Origin: Verrucomicrobia bacterium LP2A
GTDB taxonomy: Bacteria > Verrucomicrobiota > Verrucomicrobiia > Methylacidiphilales > Methylacidiphilaceae
DNA: 64,000 bases
Reading direction: 5' to 3'
NCBI GenBank assembly: GCA_000526255.1
Contig: JAFS01000002.1
Location: 930,001 to 994,000, forward strand
The notes beneath the pieces were generated by a model. It saw nothing but the letters and a program-made list of their open reading frames with translations, did not search any database and was not told the origin of the DNA. Position 1 is the stretch's first letter; every line of letters starts with the position of its first letter. The position numbers were made by a program, and so were the translations under genes. Of the stretch, positions 32,773 to 41,147 are shown piece after piece.

Positions 32773-35544
32773 TCATCCCGTATTGCGCAATCCGGAGCTG
32801 ATCCCGTTCACCGTGAGCGCGATGACTCGTCGCAGCGCGCGCTCCTCTTCCTCCTGTCCGGCACCAAGCGAACGGAGGCGGCGGATCGTCTCGACCTGGA
32901 TGTAGTTGAGAGGGTCGACATAGGGATTCCGAAGCCGGATCGAACGTTGGAGGACCGGCTCCCGGTCGAGCAGGGCTCCAATCTGGCAGATGGCCAGCAC
33001 CGAAGCGACCGAGCGGTCGTATTCGGTCCGAATCTTCGAGAAGATCCGCTCTCGGATCTCACAATCGCCTACGAGCGAGGCGTAGCGCTCTGCGATACTC
33101 ATGTCGGTCTTGGCAAGCGATTGCTGCGCATTGTCCAGGGTGGTGCGGAAGAACGACCATTCCTCGTACATCTCCTGAAGCAACCCGAGTGCTGCCGGGG
33201 ATCCCTCGCAAAAGGAGGCTAAGGCACCTAGGCCATACCATGCGGGCAGAACAAAGCGGCTCTGGTTCCAGGAGAAAACCCAGGGGATCGCCCGCAGCTC
33301 CTCCAGGGTGTCGATCCGGGAGCGAACGGCCGGTCGGCTTCCCAGGTTGAGCTGTCGCAGTTCATCGATGGGGGTTGCCTCCCGCCAGAATTGGAGAAAG
33401 TCGGGATCCTGACGCACGAGGTCGTGATAGAGCAGAACGCTTTGAGCCGCGATCTCGTCCATGGCGTTGGTCCAGCGGGCGGGCAGATGCGACGGGGATC
33501 GGGAGGCATGGATTCCCGTCAGGGTTCCGTAGGTAATCTGCTGCAGGATGCGGAAAGCGAGATCAGGATCGTGGTAGCGGGTGGAGAGCACCTCTCCCTG
33601 CTCGGTGATCCGGATCTTCCCTTCGACCAGCCCGCACGGTTGGGCGAGAATGGCCTGAGCTGCAGGCCCTCCCCCACGGGCGATCGTTCCGCCGCGACCG
33701 TGAAAGAGTATGGGGGTTACTCCCTTCCGGCGACAAGTCTCGGCAATGGCCTCCTGTGCCTTGTAGAGCGCCCAGCTCGCGGCGAGATAGCCGCAGTCCT
33801 TGTTGCTATCGGAGTAGCCCAGCATCACGATCTGCTCGTTCCCTCGTCGCTCCACCTGTTTCCGATAAATGGGATGGGAGAAAAGGCTTTCGAGGATCGC
33901 CGGAGCCGCTGCGAGATCGTCCAACGTTTCCACCAACGGAGCGATGGCGAGGTCGACTTGAGCAAGAGAACAGAGAAAAAGCACTTCCAGAACATCGGAG
34001 GGCTCCCGGGTCATGCTGATCACGTAGGCCCCCGCGCACTCCTTTCCATAGAGCGCCTGCGCTCGCGAGACGGTCAAAAGAGAGCCGAGGGCATCACGGC
34101 CCGCCTGGCCGCAGCGCTCCCATAGCCGGCGTAGGTCGCCCGGCGGCGGCTGCCGGAGAAGGGCCGAGAGGACTGCTACCTTTTGGTCCTCGTCCAGCCG
34201 CGAGTAGTTCTCGACTCCGCCGCAAGAGGGCAAGATCAAGTCGAGCGCCTCCTCGTGCACGCGCGAATGTTGACGGATATCGAGGGCCGCCGTGTGGAGG
34301 CCGAAGACTCGCACCTGTCGTTGGAGCCGGAGCAGATCCCCGTCCGCGAGAACGGGAGCGCGGCCCCGTCCGAGCGTAGCGGCGATGGCGTCGAGTTCCC
34401 GGGAGAGATTGCCCAGCGTGAGCTGAGGCTCGGGATGGGGCCCGAATAGGTCGAGCAGGTCGGAGGCCCGAGCGCTTTCCCGTTCCTGAAGGACTTCCTC
34501 GTGCAGTGCGGCCAGCAGCAGGCGATACGGCTCGTTCGGATAGAGGAGAGCCAGACGATTACGCTGAAGAATGCGGTGCTCGCGTTGCGAGAAGAGATCG
34601 AGCAGCGCCGCCGCGGAGGGGTCTCGGCGGAGGGAAATGGTCAGGAGGCGGGAAAGCCGGTCGAGACCTGCGGCGATCTTCGAAAGAGCCAGGCGGCGAT
34701 GGAGAACGAGGCTTTCCGCAGTTACCTCGAAGGTCACCGATGGATGCCCGTCGCGATCTCCGCCGATCCAAGAGCCGAAGGAGATCCAGCTCTGTGGCGG
34801 GCGCACCGTCGGATAGTGGCGTGAGAGCGCTCTTTCCATCTCGGTCTGAAGGTCGGGGAGGACCTCCCAGAGCGTGGAATCGAAAAACCAGAGACCGGTC
34901 CGAACCTCATCGAGAACCTGGGGACGTTCTGTGCGGTTGCGATCCGTAAGCCACAGGGAAGCGATCTCGCTGGCGAGCGAGGAAGACCAGTCGCCTGCCG
35001 GATCGACGGAGATTTTCTCCCTCTCGCGAAGCAGGTTCGCCAACCGCTGAAGCTTGACGAGGATCGTGCGCCGCTTGGCTTCCGTCGGGTGCGCCGTTAC
35101 GACGAGGGTGATGTGGAGCTTGTCGACGATCCGTTGCATCTCTTCCGGCTCGACCCCCTTGGCCTTGAGCTCCGCCAGGGCCGCCTCGATCGAGGCGCGC
35201 GGAAAGGGGCCCGATTCCAACTGCTGCTTCCGGCGGCGACGCAGCAGATCGATCCGGTAGTCCTCCTCGGCCAGATTCAACAGCTCGAAGTAACTGGTGA
35301 ACGCCATGGCGATTTCGTAAGCGAGGGGCGCCGATAGCCGGCTGACCGCTCCGGCAAGGGAGTCGGAGGCAGCGGCTTCTCCGGCCCGGCTGGCCTTCGC
35401 GAGCAACCGGATCTCCTCTTCGACGGAGAGGACTTCTTCTCCCTCGATCGTGGAGATCACACGGCCCAAAGCGTCTCCGAGCAGGTGAATGGCCCGGGAG
35501 AGACGGTCGAAATCGTGATCCGGCGGCAGCGGTCGAGAACTCAT
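32773..35544 (-). CDS. ppc: phosphoenolpyruvate carboxylase
   Basis: Carboxylates PEP to oxaloacetate, an anaplerotic reaction. 923 residues, standard length. The first catalytic motif VVTAHPTEAKRRTI (His), the GYSDSNKDCGYLAASWALYKAQ motif, the Gly-rich loop FHGRGGTIARGGGP and the conserved C-terminal NG...RNTG end are all present. It stands alone on the minus strand, divergent from the recombinase gene with a 50-150 bp gap depending on the latter's start. Confidence 0.95.
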   Translation of the reverse strand: MSSRPLPPDHDFDRLSRAIHLLGDALGRVISTIEGEEVLSVEEEIRLLAKASRAGEAAASDSLAGAVSRLSAPLAYEIAMAFTSYFELLNLAEEDYRIDLLRRRRKQQLESGPFPRASIEAALAELKAKGVEPEEMQRIVDKLHITLVVTAHPTEAKRRTILVKLQRLANLLREREKISVDPAGDWSSSLASEIASLWLTDRNRTERPQVLDEVRTGLWFFDSTLWEVLPDLQTEMERALSRHYPTVRPPQSWISFGSWIGGDRDGHPSVTFEVTAESLVLHRRLALSKIAAGLDRLSRLLTISLRRDPSAAALLDLFSQREHRILQRNRLALLYPNEPYRLLLAALHEEVLQERESARASDLLDLFGPHPEPQLTLGNLSRELDAIAATLGRGRAPVLADGDLLRLQRQVRVFGLHTAALDIRQHSRVHEEALDLILPSCGGVENYSRLDEDQKVAVLSALLRQPPPGDLRRLWERCGQAGRDALGSLLTVSRAQALYGKECAGAYVISMTREPSDVLEVLFLCSLAQVDLAIAPLVETLDDLAAAPAILESLFSHPIYRKQVERRGNEQIVMLGYSDSNKDCGYLAASWALYKAQEAIAETCRRKGVTPILFHGRGGTIARGGGPAAQAILAQPCGLVEGKIRITEQGEVLSTRYHDPDLAFRILQQITYGTLTGIHASRSPSHLPARWTNAMDEIAAQSVLLYHDLVRQDPDFLQFWREATPIDELRQLNLGSRPAVRSRIDTLEELRAIPWVFSWNQSRFVLPAWYGLGALASFCEGSPAALGLLQEMYEEWSFFRTTLDNAQQSLAKTDMSIAERYASLVGDCEIRERIFSKIRTEYDRSVASVLAICQIGALLDREPVLQRSIRLRNPYVDPLNYIQVETIRRLRSLGAGQEEEERALRRVIALTVNGISSGLRNTG

Positions 35545-35693
35545 AGGTGGTGAGAATCGAAGGATAGTACACCGCTTTCCCTTCCTGCCAAAGGGGAGTG
35601 GCGCTGCGTCTGACGGATCCAGAGAAGGACCGCAGTTTTCTTGTGGCCGGAAGCTCCTTGCGCACGGTAATCTCTTTTCTGGGTTCTAGGGTG

Positions 35694-36707
35694 GTGAGCA
35701 CGCGCCGTCAGTCGTCCCGGGAGAGCGGGAAGGAAAAGAGAAGAGACGGGGAGGAGGCGAGGAGATCCGGATCCGAGCTTCCGGAAAGCGAGGAGCGGGA
35801 AATCGTGAGCTTCCTGGCCTTTCTGCAGGACCAGAAGGGCTATTCCCCCTTTACCGTTCGGAATTACGGGCAAGCCTTGCGGGAGTTCGCCGGCCAGCGG
35901 CGGGGACAATCCTGGTGGTCGGTAGGACCGCAGGATCTGCGCAGCTATCTTTACGAGCTCTGCCGTCGGCCGGAATTGGGAGCGGCTTCCATCCGCGTCC
36001 GGTTTGCCGCGCTTCGCTCGTTCTTCACCCGGGCCGTGAAACGGAAGCAGATGGCGGACAATCCCGCTCGCACCCTGAGCCTCCCGCGGCTGGCCCGTCG
36101 CCTGCCGATCTTCTTGACGCAAGAGCAGACCTTGCGGCTTCTGGAAGCGCCTCGGAGAAAGTGGATGGATCGGGAGAAGCGAAGATCCGTTCGCGGCCCT
36201 GCCTGGAAGGAATGGCAGATGTGGAGGGACAAGGCGTGGCTCGAGGTGCTCTACGGCGCCGGTCTGCGCTTGCGGGAATTGACCGGTCTGCGCCGGGGCG
36301 ATTTTGATCCAGAGCAAGAGCTAGTCCGGGTGCTCGGGAAAGGGGGAAAGGAGCGGATCTGTCCGGTCGGGCCCTCCGCGACCGAAGCGATCCTTCGCTA
36401 TCTGGAGCTCTGCCCCTACCAGGCTGATGCGCTCTTTGTCTCCGGTCGAGGGAAGCCTCTCTCTCCCCGATTTATCGAATCGGCGTTCCGGCTCTACCTG
36501 ACGGAATCGGGTCTGGAAGGGGCGTACAGTCCGCACAAGCTGCGGCACAGCTTCGCGACGCACCTGCTCAACAATGGAGCCGATCTGCGGAGCGTGCAGG
36601 AGTTGCTGGGTCACGCTCGCCTTTCAACCACCCAGATTTACACGGGGGTATCGACCCAGCGGCTGCGGGAGGTCTATCAAGCGGCCCACCCCCGCGCATC
36701 GGCGTGA
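35694..36707 (+). CDS. XerC/XerD-type tyrosine recombinase
   Basis: Site-specific recombinase likely acting at the chromosome dimer resolution (dif) site. About 337 residues from GTG 35694. The N-terminal SAM-like domain (SFLAFLQDQKGYSPFTVRNYGQALREF) is followed by the catalytic domain with all residues: Arg in AGLRLRELTGL, Lys in GKGGKER, HKLRHSFATHLL, GH and Tyr in TQIYTGVS. About 50 basic residues at the N-terminus precede the core-binding domain, so the start is uncertain; the frame opens further to 35598. It overlaps waaA by GTGA. I cannot decide between XerC and XerD. Confidence 0.88.
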   Translation: MSTRRQSSRESGKEKRRDGEEARRSGSELPESEEREIVSFLAFLQDQKGYSPFTVRNYGQALREFAGQRRGQSWWSVGPQDLRSYLYELCRRPELGAASIRVRFAALRSFFTRAVKRKQMADNPARTLSLPRLARRLPIFLTQEQTLRLLEAPRRKWMDREKRRSVRGPAWKEWQMWRDKAWLEVLYGAGLRLRELTGLRRGDFDPEQELVRVLGKGGKERICPVGPSATEAILRYLELCPYQADALFVSGRGKPLSPRFIESAFRLYLTESGLEGAYSPHKLRHSFATHLLNNGADLRSVQELLGHARLSTTQIYTGVSTQRLREVYQAAHPRASA

Positions 36708-38050
36708 GCTCTCTTGTGAAGGTTCCTCTTCTGCGCTGGTGTTACCGGCTCTTGTTCCCGGTCGTCGCTGGCCTGGCCAGCCCGTATTATCTCCTTCGAC
36801 TCTCCAAGCGCGGCAGTCCTCGAGAGGGGTTGACCGAGCGGATGGCCTTCTATCCTCCTTCGATCCGCGACAGGGTAGGAGGGGGTGTAGACCTCTGGAT
36901 CCACGCCGTAAGCGTGGGAGAAGTGCTGGTGGCTCTCGCCCTGCTTCGGGAACTGAGGCGAACGGCACCGCTGCTCCGAGTCGCCTTGAGCGTAACGACG
37001 ATCACCGGCCGGAGGGTGGCCTTGGGCGCTGCGGATGCGCAAACGATCGTTCTCTGGAGTCCCATCGATTTTCCGGGTGTGGTCAAGCGAGCCTTTGACC
37101 TATTGCGACCGCGAGCCTTGATCCTCGTGGAGACGGAGGTCTGGCCGAATTACCTTTGGGAAGCCAAGAGGCGACGAGTTCCGGTGCTCTTGCTCAACGC
37201 GCGGCTCTCCTCCCGAACCGAACGTTGGTATCGCCGCTTTCCCGAAGTATTTCGCCCGATCTTGCAAGGGTTTTCACTCGTGCTGGCGCAGGCGTCGGAG
37301 GACGTCGACCGTCTGGCTGGCGCCGGCTTTCCACCGGAGCGCATCTTCGTCATGGGAAATCTCAAGTACGACGTCGCCAACGTGGGGAGCGGGCAGGCGG
37401 AGCCGCGTTGCTCCTGGTGGGAGGAATGCGGATGGCCCCCGGACGCTCTCGTTCTGCTGGCGGGCAGCACCCATCCTGGAGAAGAGGAGGTCATGCTCGA
37501 GCTCTACCAGGGGTCGAGGTTGCGTCACCCCAATTTGCGCTTGATCCTCGCGCCAAGGCATGTCGAACGGACTCCCGAGATTCGTGAGCTCTGTCGGAAG
37601 GCCGGGCTTTCCGTTGCCTTGCGCACCGAGCTCGGGCAAATCCCTGCGTCCGGTTCTCGACCGGATGTCCTGCTCTTGAACACGACGGGGGAGCTCCGCT
37701 TCCTCTATGAGAAGGCAACGGTCGTCTTTATTGGAAAGAGCCTCTGCGCTCATGGGGGGCAGAACTTTTTGGAAGCCGCTTGTGCGGGAAAACCGATTCT
37801 CGTCGGTCCCCACATGGAAAACTTCGCCATGCTCGTTCGGGAATTTCGAAAGGAGCGGGCCCTGCTCCAGGCGGCCGACCAGACGGAGCTCCTGTCTCTC
37901 CTCGAAGAGCTTCTTTCCTCCGAGGCGATGCGCTTGGAATTCGGGAAGAGAGCGCACGGGGTCTTCGGCAGGAATGTGGGCGCGGCCGCGCGAGCGGCGG
38001 ACGTCGTGGCGGGACTGCTTCGGACACAACGGGAAGCCCGGGCTGGATAA
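36704..38050 (+). CDS. waaA: Kdo transferase (lipid A core)
   Basis: 3-deoxy-D-manno-octulosonic acid transferase, GT30, 448 residues. It adds Kdo to lipid IVA at the inner membrane. It shows IHAVSVGEVLVALALLREL near the N-terminus (after a hydrophobic segment, LFPVVAGLASPYYLL), LVETEVWPNYLWEAKRRRVPVLLLNARLS, the MGNLKYD motif, LLAGSTHPGEEE and the C-terminal VFIGKSLCAHGGQNFLEAACAGKPILVGPHMENF. It confirms an LPS-bearing outer membrane. The start GTG 36704 shares bases with the recombinase stop. Confidence 0.94.
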   Translation: MSSLVKVPLLRWCYRLLFPVVAGLASPYYLLRLSKRGSPREGLTERMAFYPPSIRDRVGGGVDLWIHAVSVGEVLVALALLRELRRTAPLLRVALSVTTITGRRVALGAADAQTIVLWSPIDFPGVVKRAFDLLRPRALILVETEVWPNYLWEAKRRRVPVLLLNARLSSRTERWYRRFPEVFRPILQGFSLVLAQASEDVDRLAGAGFPPERIFVMGNLKYDVANVGSGQAEPRCSWWEECGWPPDALVLLAGSTHPGEEEVMLELYQGSRLRHPNLRLILAPRHVERTPEIRELCRKAGLSVALRTELGQIPASGSRPDVLLLNTTGELRFLYEKATVVFIGKSLCAHGGQNFLEAACAGKPILVGPHMENFAMLVREFRKERALLQAADQTELLSLLEELLSSEAMRLEFGKRAHGVFGRNVGAAARAADVVAGLLRTQREARAG

Positions 38051-38109
38051 CGAGCCGTCGCGTCTGGACGTTTGACAGGACGGCAGATTCTCTTTCAAGA
38101 TAAAAGGGA

Positions 38110-39114
38110 ATGACCGAGTCTGCTCCGCGGGCCGTGGCCAGGGAGATTGCGCTCTCCGTCGAAGGGCTTTCTTACGCCTACGGGCACCGGAAGGTGCTCG
38201 ACCGCGTCTCCTTTCTGGTGGAAAAGGGAGATCTCATCGGGATCCTGGGACCGAACGGAAGCGGGAAGACGACCCTCTTTCGCCTGCTCTCCACACTTTA
38301 CGCCGCACCGTTGGGGATGATTACCCTGGCCGACTGCTCCTATCCGACGCAGGCCGCCGCGGCGCGGCGACGGATGGGCGTCGTCTTCCAGTCTCCCAGC
38401 CTCGACAAGAAGCTCACGGTCGCAGAAAACCTGGTTCACCAGGGTCATCTCTACGGATTGCGCGGAAGCGCATTGCGAGGGAGAGTGGGGGAGCTTCTCC
38501 ACCTCTTCGGCCTGGAAGAGCGGTCGCGGGATCTGGTGGAAACCCTTTCGGGAGGACAACAGCGGCGGGTCGAGGTCGCCAAGGCCCTTCTTCACGAGCC
38601 CGAGTTGCTCCTCTTGGATGAGCCGAGCACGGGAATCGACCCGGCGGCGCGCCGGGAGTTTTGGCGCCACCTCTTCGCGCTCAAGGAGCAGAAGGGGTTG
38701 ACCATTCTCGTGACGACCCATCTGCTCGACGAGGCCGAACGATGCGACCGGCTTTTGATCTTGGATCGGGGAAAACGGGTGGCCTGGGACACTCCGGGCC
38801 AGTTGCGCGCTCTCATCCCGGGGTCGGTGCTCTCCATCCGGTCCCCCAAGCTCGCGGAGATCGAGGAGGAGCTTAAACGCCTCTGGCCAGGCTCTATCGT
38901 TCGCCGCGCCGACGGCGCCTTGCGAATCGAGCCCCGCGCCGAGGAGTCGACCGGAGAGGCGATGCGGGATGCGGCGGATCTTCTGCAGCGGTTCGGCGGA
39001 GACGTGACCGCGCTGACCGTCTCCCAGCCGTCCCTGGAGGATGTGTTTCTGCACTTGACCGGGCATCAGTTTGACGGCCAAAACGAGGGATCGGATGGAA
39101 CCGAGGAAGACTAG
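38110..39114 (+). CDS. ABC transporter ATP-binding protein (DrrA/CcmA-like)
   Basis: ABC-2-type exporter ATPase, 334 residues. Walker A ILGPNGSGKTTLFRLLS (about 47-63), Q-loop VVFQSPSLDKKLTVAENL, signature LSGGQQRRVEVAKAL, Walker B LLLLDEPSTGIDP and H-loop VTTHLLDEAE are all present. A C-terminal DUF4162-like extension (about 245-325) is typical for this group. It overlaps the permease gene by 20 bp. A TTGACA box at 38072-38077 may be part of a promoter. The exported substrate is unknown; the SCO and DUF420 genes after it suggest a link with oxidase or membrane assembly. Confidence 0.9.
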   Translation: MTESAPRAVAREIALSVEGLSYAYGHRKVLDRVSFLVEKGDLIGILGPNGSGKTTLFRLLSTLYAAPLGMITLADCSYPTQAAAARRRMGVVFQSPSLDKKLTVAENLVHQGHLYGLRGSALRGRVGELLHLFGLEERSRDLVETLSGGQQRRVEVAKALLHEPELLLLDEPSTGIDPAARREFWRHLFALKEQKGLTILVTTHLLDEAERCDRLLILDRGKRVAWDTPGQLRALIPGSVLSIRSPKLAEIEEELKRLWPGSIVRRADGALRIEPRAEESTGEAMRDAADLLQRFGGDVTALTVSQPSLEDVFLHLTGHQFDGQNEGSDGTEED

Positions 39115-39895
39115 CGTCGCTTCCGGTAACTTCGGGCTGGGCGTCTACACCCTCTGGAGCCGCGAGGTTGTCCGGTTTCTTCGGCAGAAGAACCGGGTTG
39201 TGGGCGCTCTGGGTACTCCATTGGTCTTCTGGTTCCTGATCGGCTCCGGGGTTGGGAGTTCCTTTCGCACGGGGGGAACCGGTTCGGGTGACTACTTTTC
39301 CTATTTCTTTCCCGGGATGCTGCTTCTGGTTGTCCTCTTCACCGCGATCTTCTCGACCATCTCCTTGATTGAGGACCGTCGGGAAGGGTTCTTGCAGGCG
39401 GTGCTCGTGGCTCCCGTCCCCCGGTCGGCCGTAGTTGCGGCGAAGCTTTTGGGGGGAATGACCCTGAGCGTCCTCCAGTGCGTACTGATCTACGTTTTGG
39501 CGCTCCCCTTGGGTCTCCACTTTTCTCTCGGGTCCTTTGCCTTGGTAGTCGTGACCCTCTGCCTCTTGGGGCTCGCGCTGACCGGCCTCGGTTATCTTCT
39601 CGCCTGGCCGCTCGATTCGGTCCAGGGTTATCATGCCCTTATGAACCTGTTGCTGATGCCTCTTTGGCTTCTTTCCGGGGCTCTCTTCCCCCCGGAAGGC
39701 TCGGTCGGCTGGATGCGGCTGATCATCCACGCCAATCCGCTCTACTACGGGTTGGAGCTCTTGCGGGCGGCGCTCCGACCGGAACGGCCGGGCGCTTCTC
39801 TTTGGCTCTTTGGAGCGATCACCCTCCTTTTTACCGCAGCGGTGGGCCTAGCGGCGGTCGTGATCACCGATCGGGTCCGGGTGAAGCATCCATGA
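39095..39895 (+). CDS. ABC-2-type transporter permease
   Basis: Membrane partner of the preceding ATPase, 266 residues with about six helices. It begins with a cytoplasmic stretch with a polar motif (LWSREVVRFLRQKNRVVGALGTPLVFW), then the ABC-2 signature region (SLIEDRREGFLQAVLVAPVPRSAVVAAKLLGG) and PLWLLSGALFPPEGSVGWMRL. The start at 39095 gives the normal N-terminus. It overlaps the SCO gene by ATGA, so the genes are cotranscribed. Confidence 0.88.
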   Translation: MEPRKTSVASGNFGLGVYTLWSREVVRFLRQKNRVVGALGTPLVFWFLIGSGVGSSFRTGGTGSGDYFSYFFPGMLLLVVLFTAIFSTISLIEDRREGFLQAVLVAPVPRSAVVAAKLLGGMTLSVLQCVLIYVLALPLGLHFSLGSFALVVVTLCLLGLALTGLGYLLAWPLDSVQGYHALMNLLLMPLWLLSGALFPPEGSVGWMRLIIHANPLYYGLELLRAALRPERPGASLWLFGAITLLFTAAVGLAAVVITDRVRVKHP

Positions 39896-40593
39896 GCGAA
39901 AGGGTCACGCGGCGGTTCGGGGTCGGGCTGATCCCCTTCGGGCTGGCGACGGCCGTTCTCCTCTCCCTATTCCTGAGCCTGGGCTATTATGCGCTCCTTC
40001 ATCGGAAGCAGGGGGGCATGTCGCTGCCCGTGCTGCGGCGGGTCGAGTCTTTTTCGTTGACCGACTCATCGGGGAAGACGGTGACTCGGGAAGACTTGCA
40101 AGGGAAAGTCTGGGTGGCGGATTTCATCTATACCTCGTGTCCCGGGCCCTGTCCGGCAGAGACTCTCCGGATGAAAGAGATTCAAGATCTCGTGGCGGGT
40201 CTGCCGGATGTCCGGTTGGTTTCGTTTTCCGTCGATCCGGGGATGGACACTCCCGAGGTGCTCAGGCGCTATGCGCAAGCCCACGGAGCCGACCCAGCCA
40301 GGTGGTTCTTCTTGACGGGTACGGTCAAGGAGATTTGGCGGCTGGCCTTGGAGAGCTTCGCCTTCGCCGTAGGGGAAAACCCTCCCAACCGCCCGGCTGA
40401 GGAAGGCCCCATTTTCCATTCGACCCAGTTTGCGCTGGTCGACCAGGCGGGACGAATCCGGGGCTATTACGACGGATTGCTCTCGGCTACGCCGGCACGG
40501 GTGGCTCAGGACATTCGAGCGCTTCTCGAAGAACGGCCCGGAGCCGTGCCGGAGAGGGTCGCGCCCGCCCCAATCGGTGGAGGAGGCAGGTAG
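39892..40593 (+). CDS. SCO1/SenC-family copper-binding protein
   Basis: Thioredoxin-fold protein that delivers copper to the CuA centre of cytochrome c oxidase, 233 residues. It has one N-terminal membrane anchor (about 10-36), then the conserved FIYTSCPGPCPAETLRM (Cys-x3-Cys copper site), VSFSVDPGMDTPEVL and the distal His in IFHSTQFALVDQAGRIRGYYDG. Both Cys and the His are present, so copper binding is intact. It is followed 2 bp later by a DUF420 protein. Confidence 0.9.
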   Translation: MSERVTRRFGVGLIPFGLATAVLLSLFLSLGYYALLHRKQGGMSLPVLRRVESFSLTDSSGKTVTREDLQGKVWVADFIYTSCPGPCPAETLRMKEIQDLVAGLPDVRLVSFSVDPGMDTPEVLRRYAQAHGADPARWFFLTGTVKEIWRLALESFAFAVGENPPNRPAEEGPIFHSTQFALVDQAGRIRGYYDGLLSATPARVAQDIRALLEERPGAVPERVAPAPIGGGGR

Positions 40594-40595
40594 CC

Positions 40596-41024
40596 ATGGT
40601 TTCGCATCTCCCCGCAGTCAATGCCAGTCTCAATGCCCTCACTGGATGTTTTCTCCTCGCTGGGTTCGTGGCGATCAAGCGCAGGCAGATCCCCGTTCAT
40701 CGCAACTGCATGATCGCGGCCTTCGCGACCTCCATGGTGTTTCTGGCCTGCTACCTAGTGTACCATGCCATACACGGGGCGACCGCATTCCCTCGGCATG
40801 ACTGGTCGCGGCCCCTCTACTTTACGATTCTGGTCTCGCATACTTTCCTTGCGGTCGTGAACCTCCCCTTCATTTTCGCGGCGCTCTACTTCGCCTCTAA
40901 GGGACGTTTTGCCGCGCATGCCCGTGTCACCCGGCTGCTTTGGCCTTCCTGGATCTACGTCTCGGTCACCGGGGTCCTCGTCTACTTCATGCTTTACCAC
41001 TGGTTTCGCGCGCCTGCGTCGTAG
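40596..41024 (+). CDS. DUF420 membrane protein
   Basis: 142-residue integral membrane protein with four helices. It shows the DUF420 motifs NASLNALTGCFLLAGFVAIKRRQIPVHRNCMI and VYHAIHG...ILVSHTFLAVVNLPFIFAALY. Conserved His residues sit at the helix ends (HRN, HAIH, SHT, YHW). Members of this family (CtaM/YozB-like) help to assemble haem-copper oxidases. Together with the SCO protein this supports an oxidase-assembly role for the unit, though no oxidase subunit gene is in the window. Confidence 0.85.
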   Translation: MVSHLPAVNASLNALTGCFLLAGFVAIKRRQIPVHRNCMIAAFATSMVFLACYLVYHAIHGATAFPRHDWSRPLYFTILVSHTFLAVVNLPFIFAALYFASKGRFAAHARVTRLLWPSWIYVSVTGVLVYFMLYHWFRAPAS

Positions 41025-41147
41025 CCCTCTTCGTCGGCGGATGCAGGCGAGGGCGCCTCCGGAGTCGGCCGGGCTGCTATCGGCTGCTCGACAGAGCGCA
41101 AGGGGAAGCAGTACCTTGGCAGAGAGGAGTTCCTTGGGAATTGCAGG

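Noticed and set aside
38072-38104. Promoter TTGACA ... AAGATA before the ABC transporter
   Set aside because: The -35 box is perfect, but no good -10 box occurs at 16-18 bp and the start codon would be almost at the transcription start. Mentioned only within the ABC gene entry.
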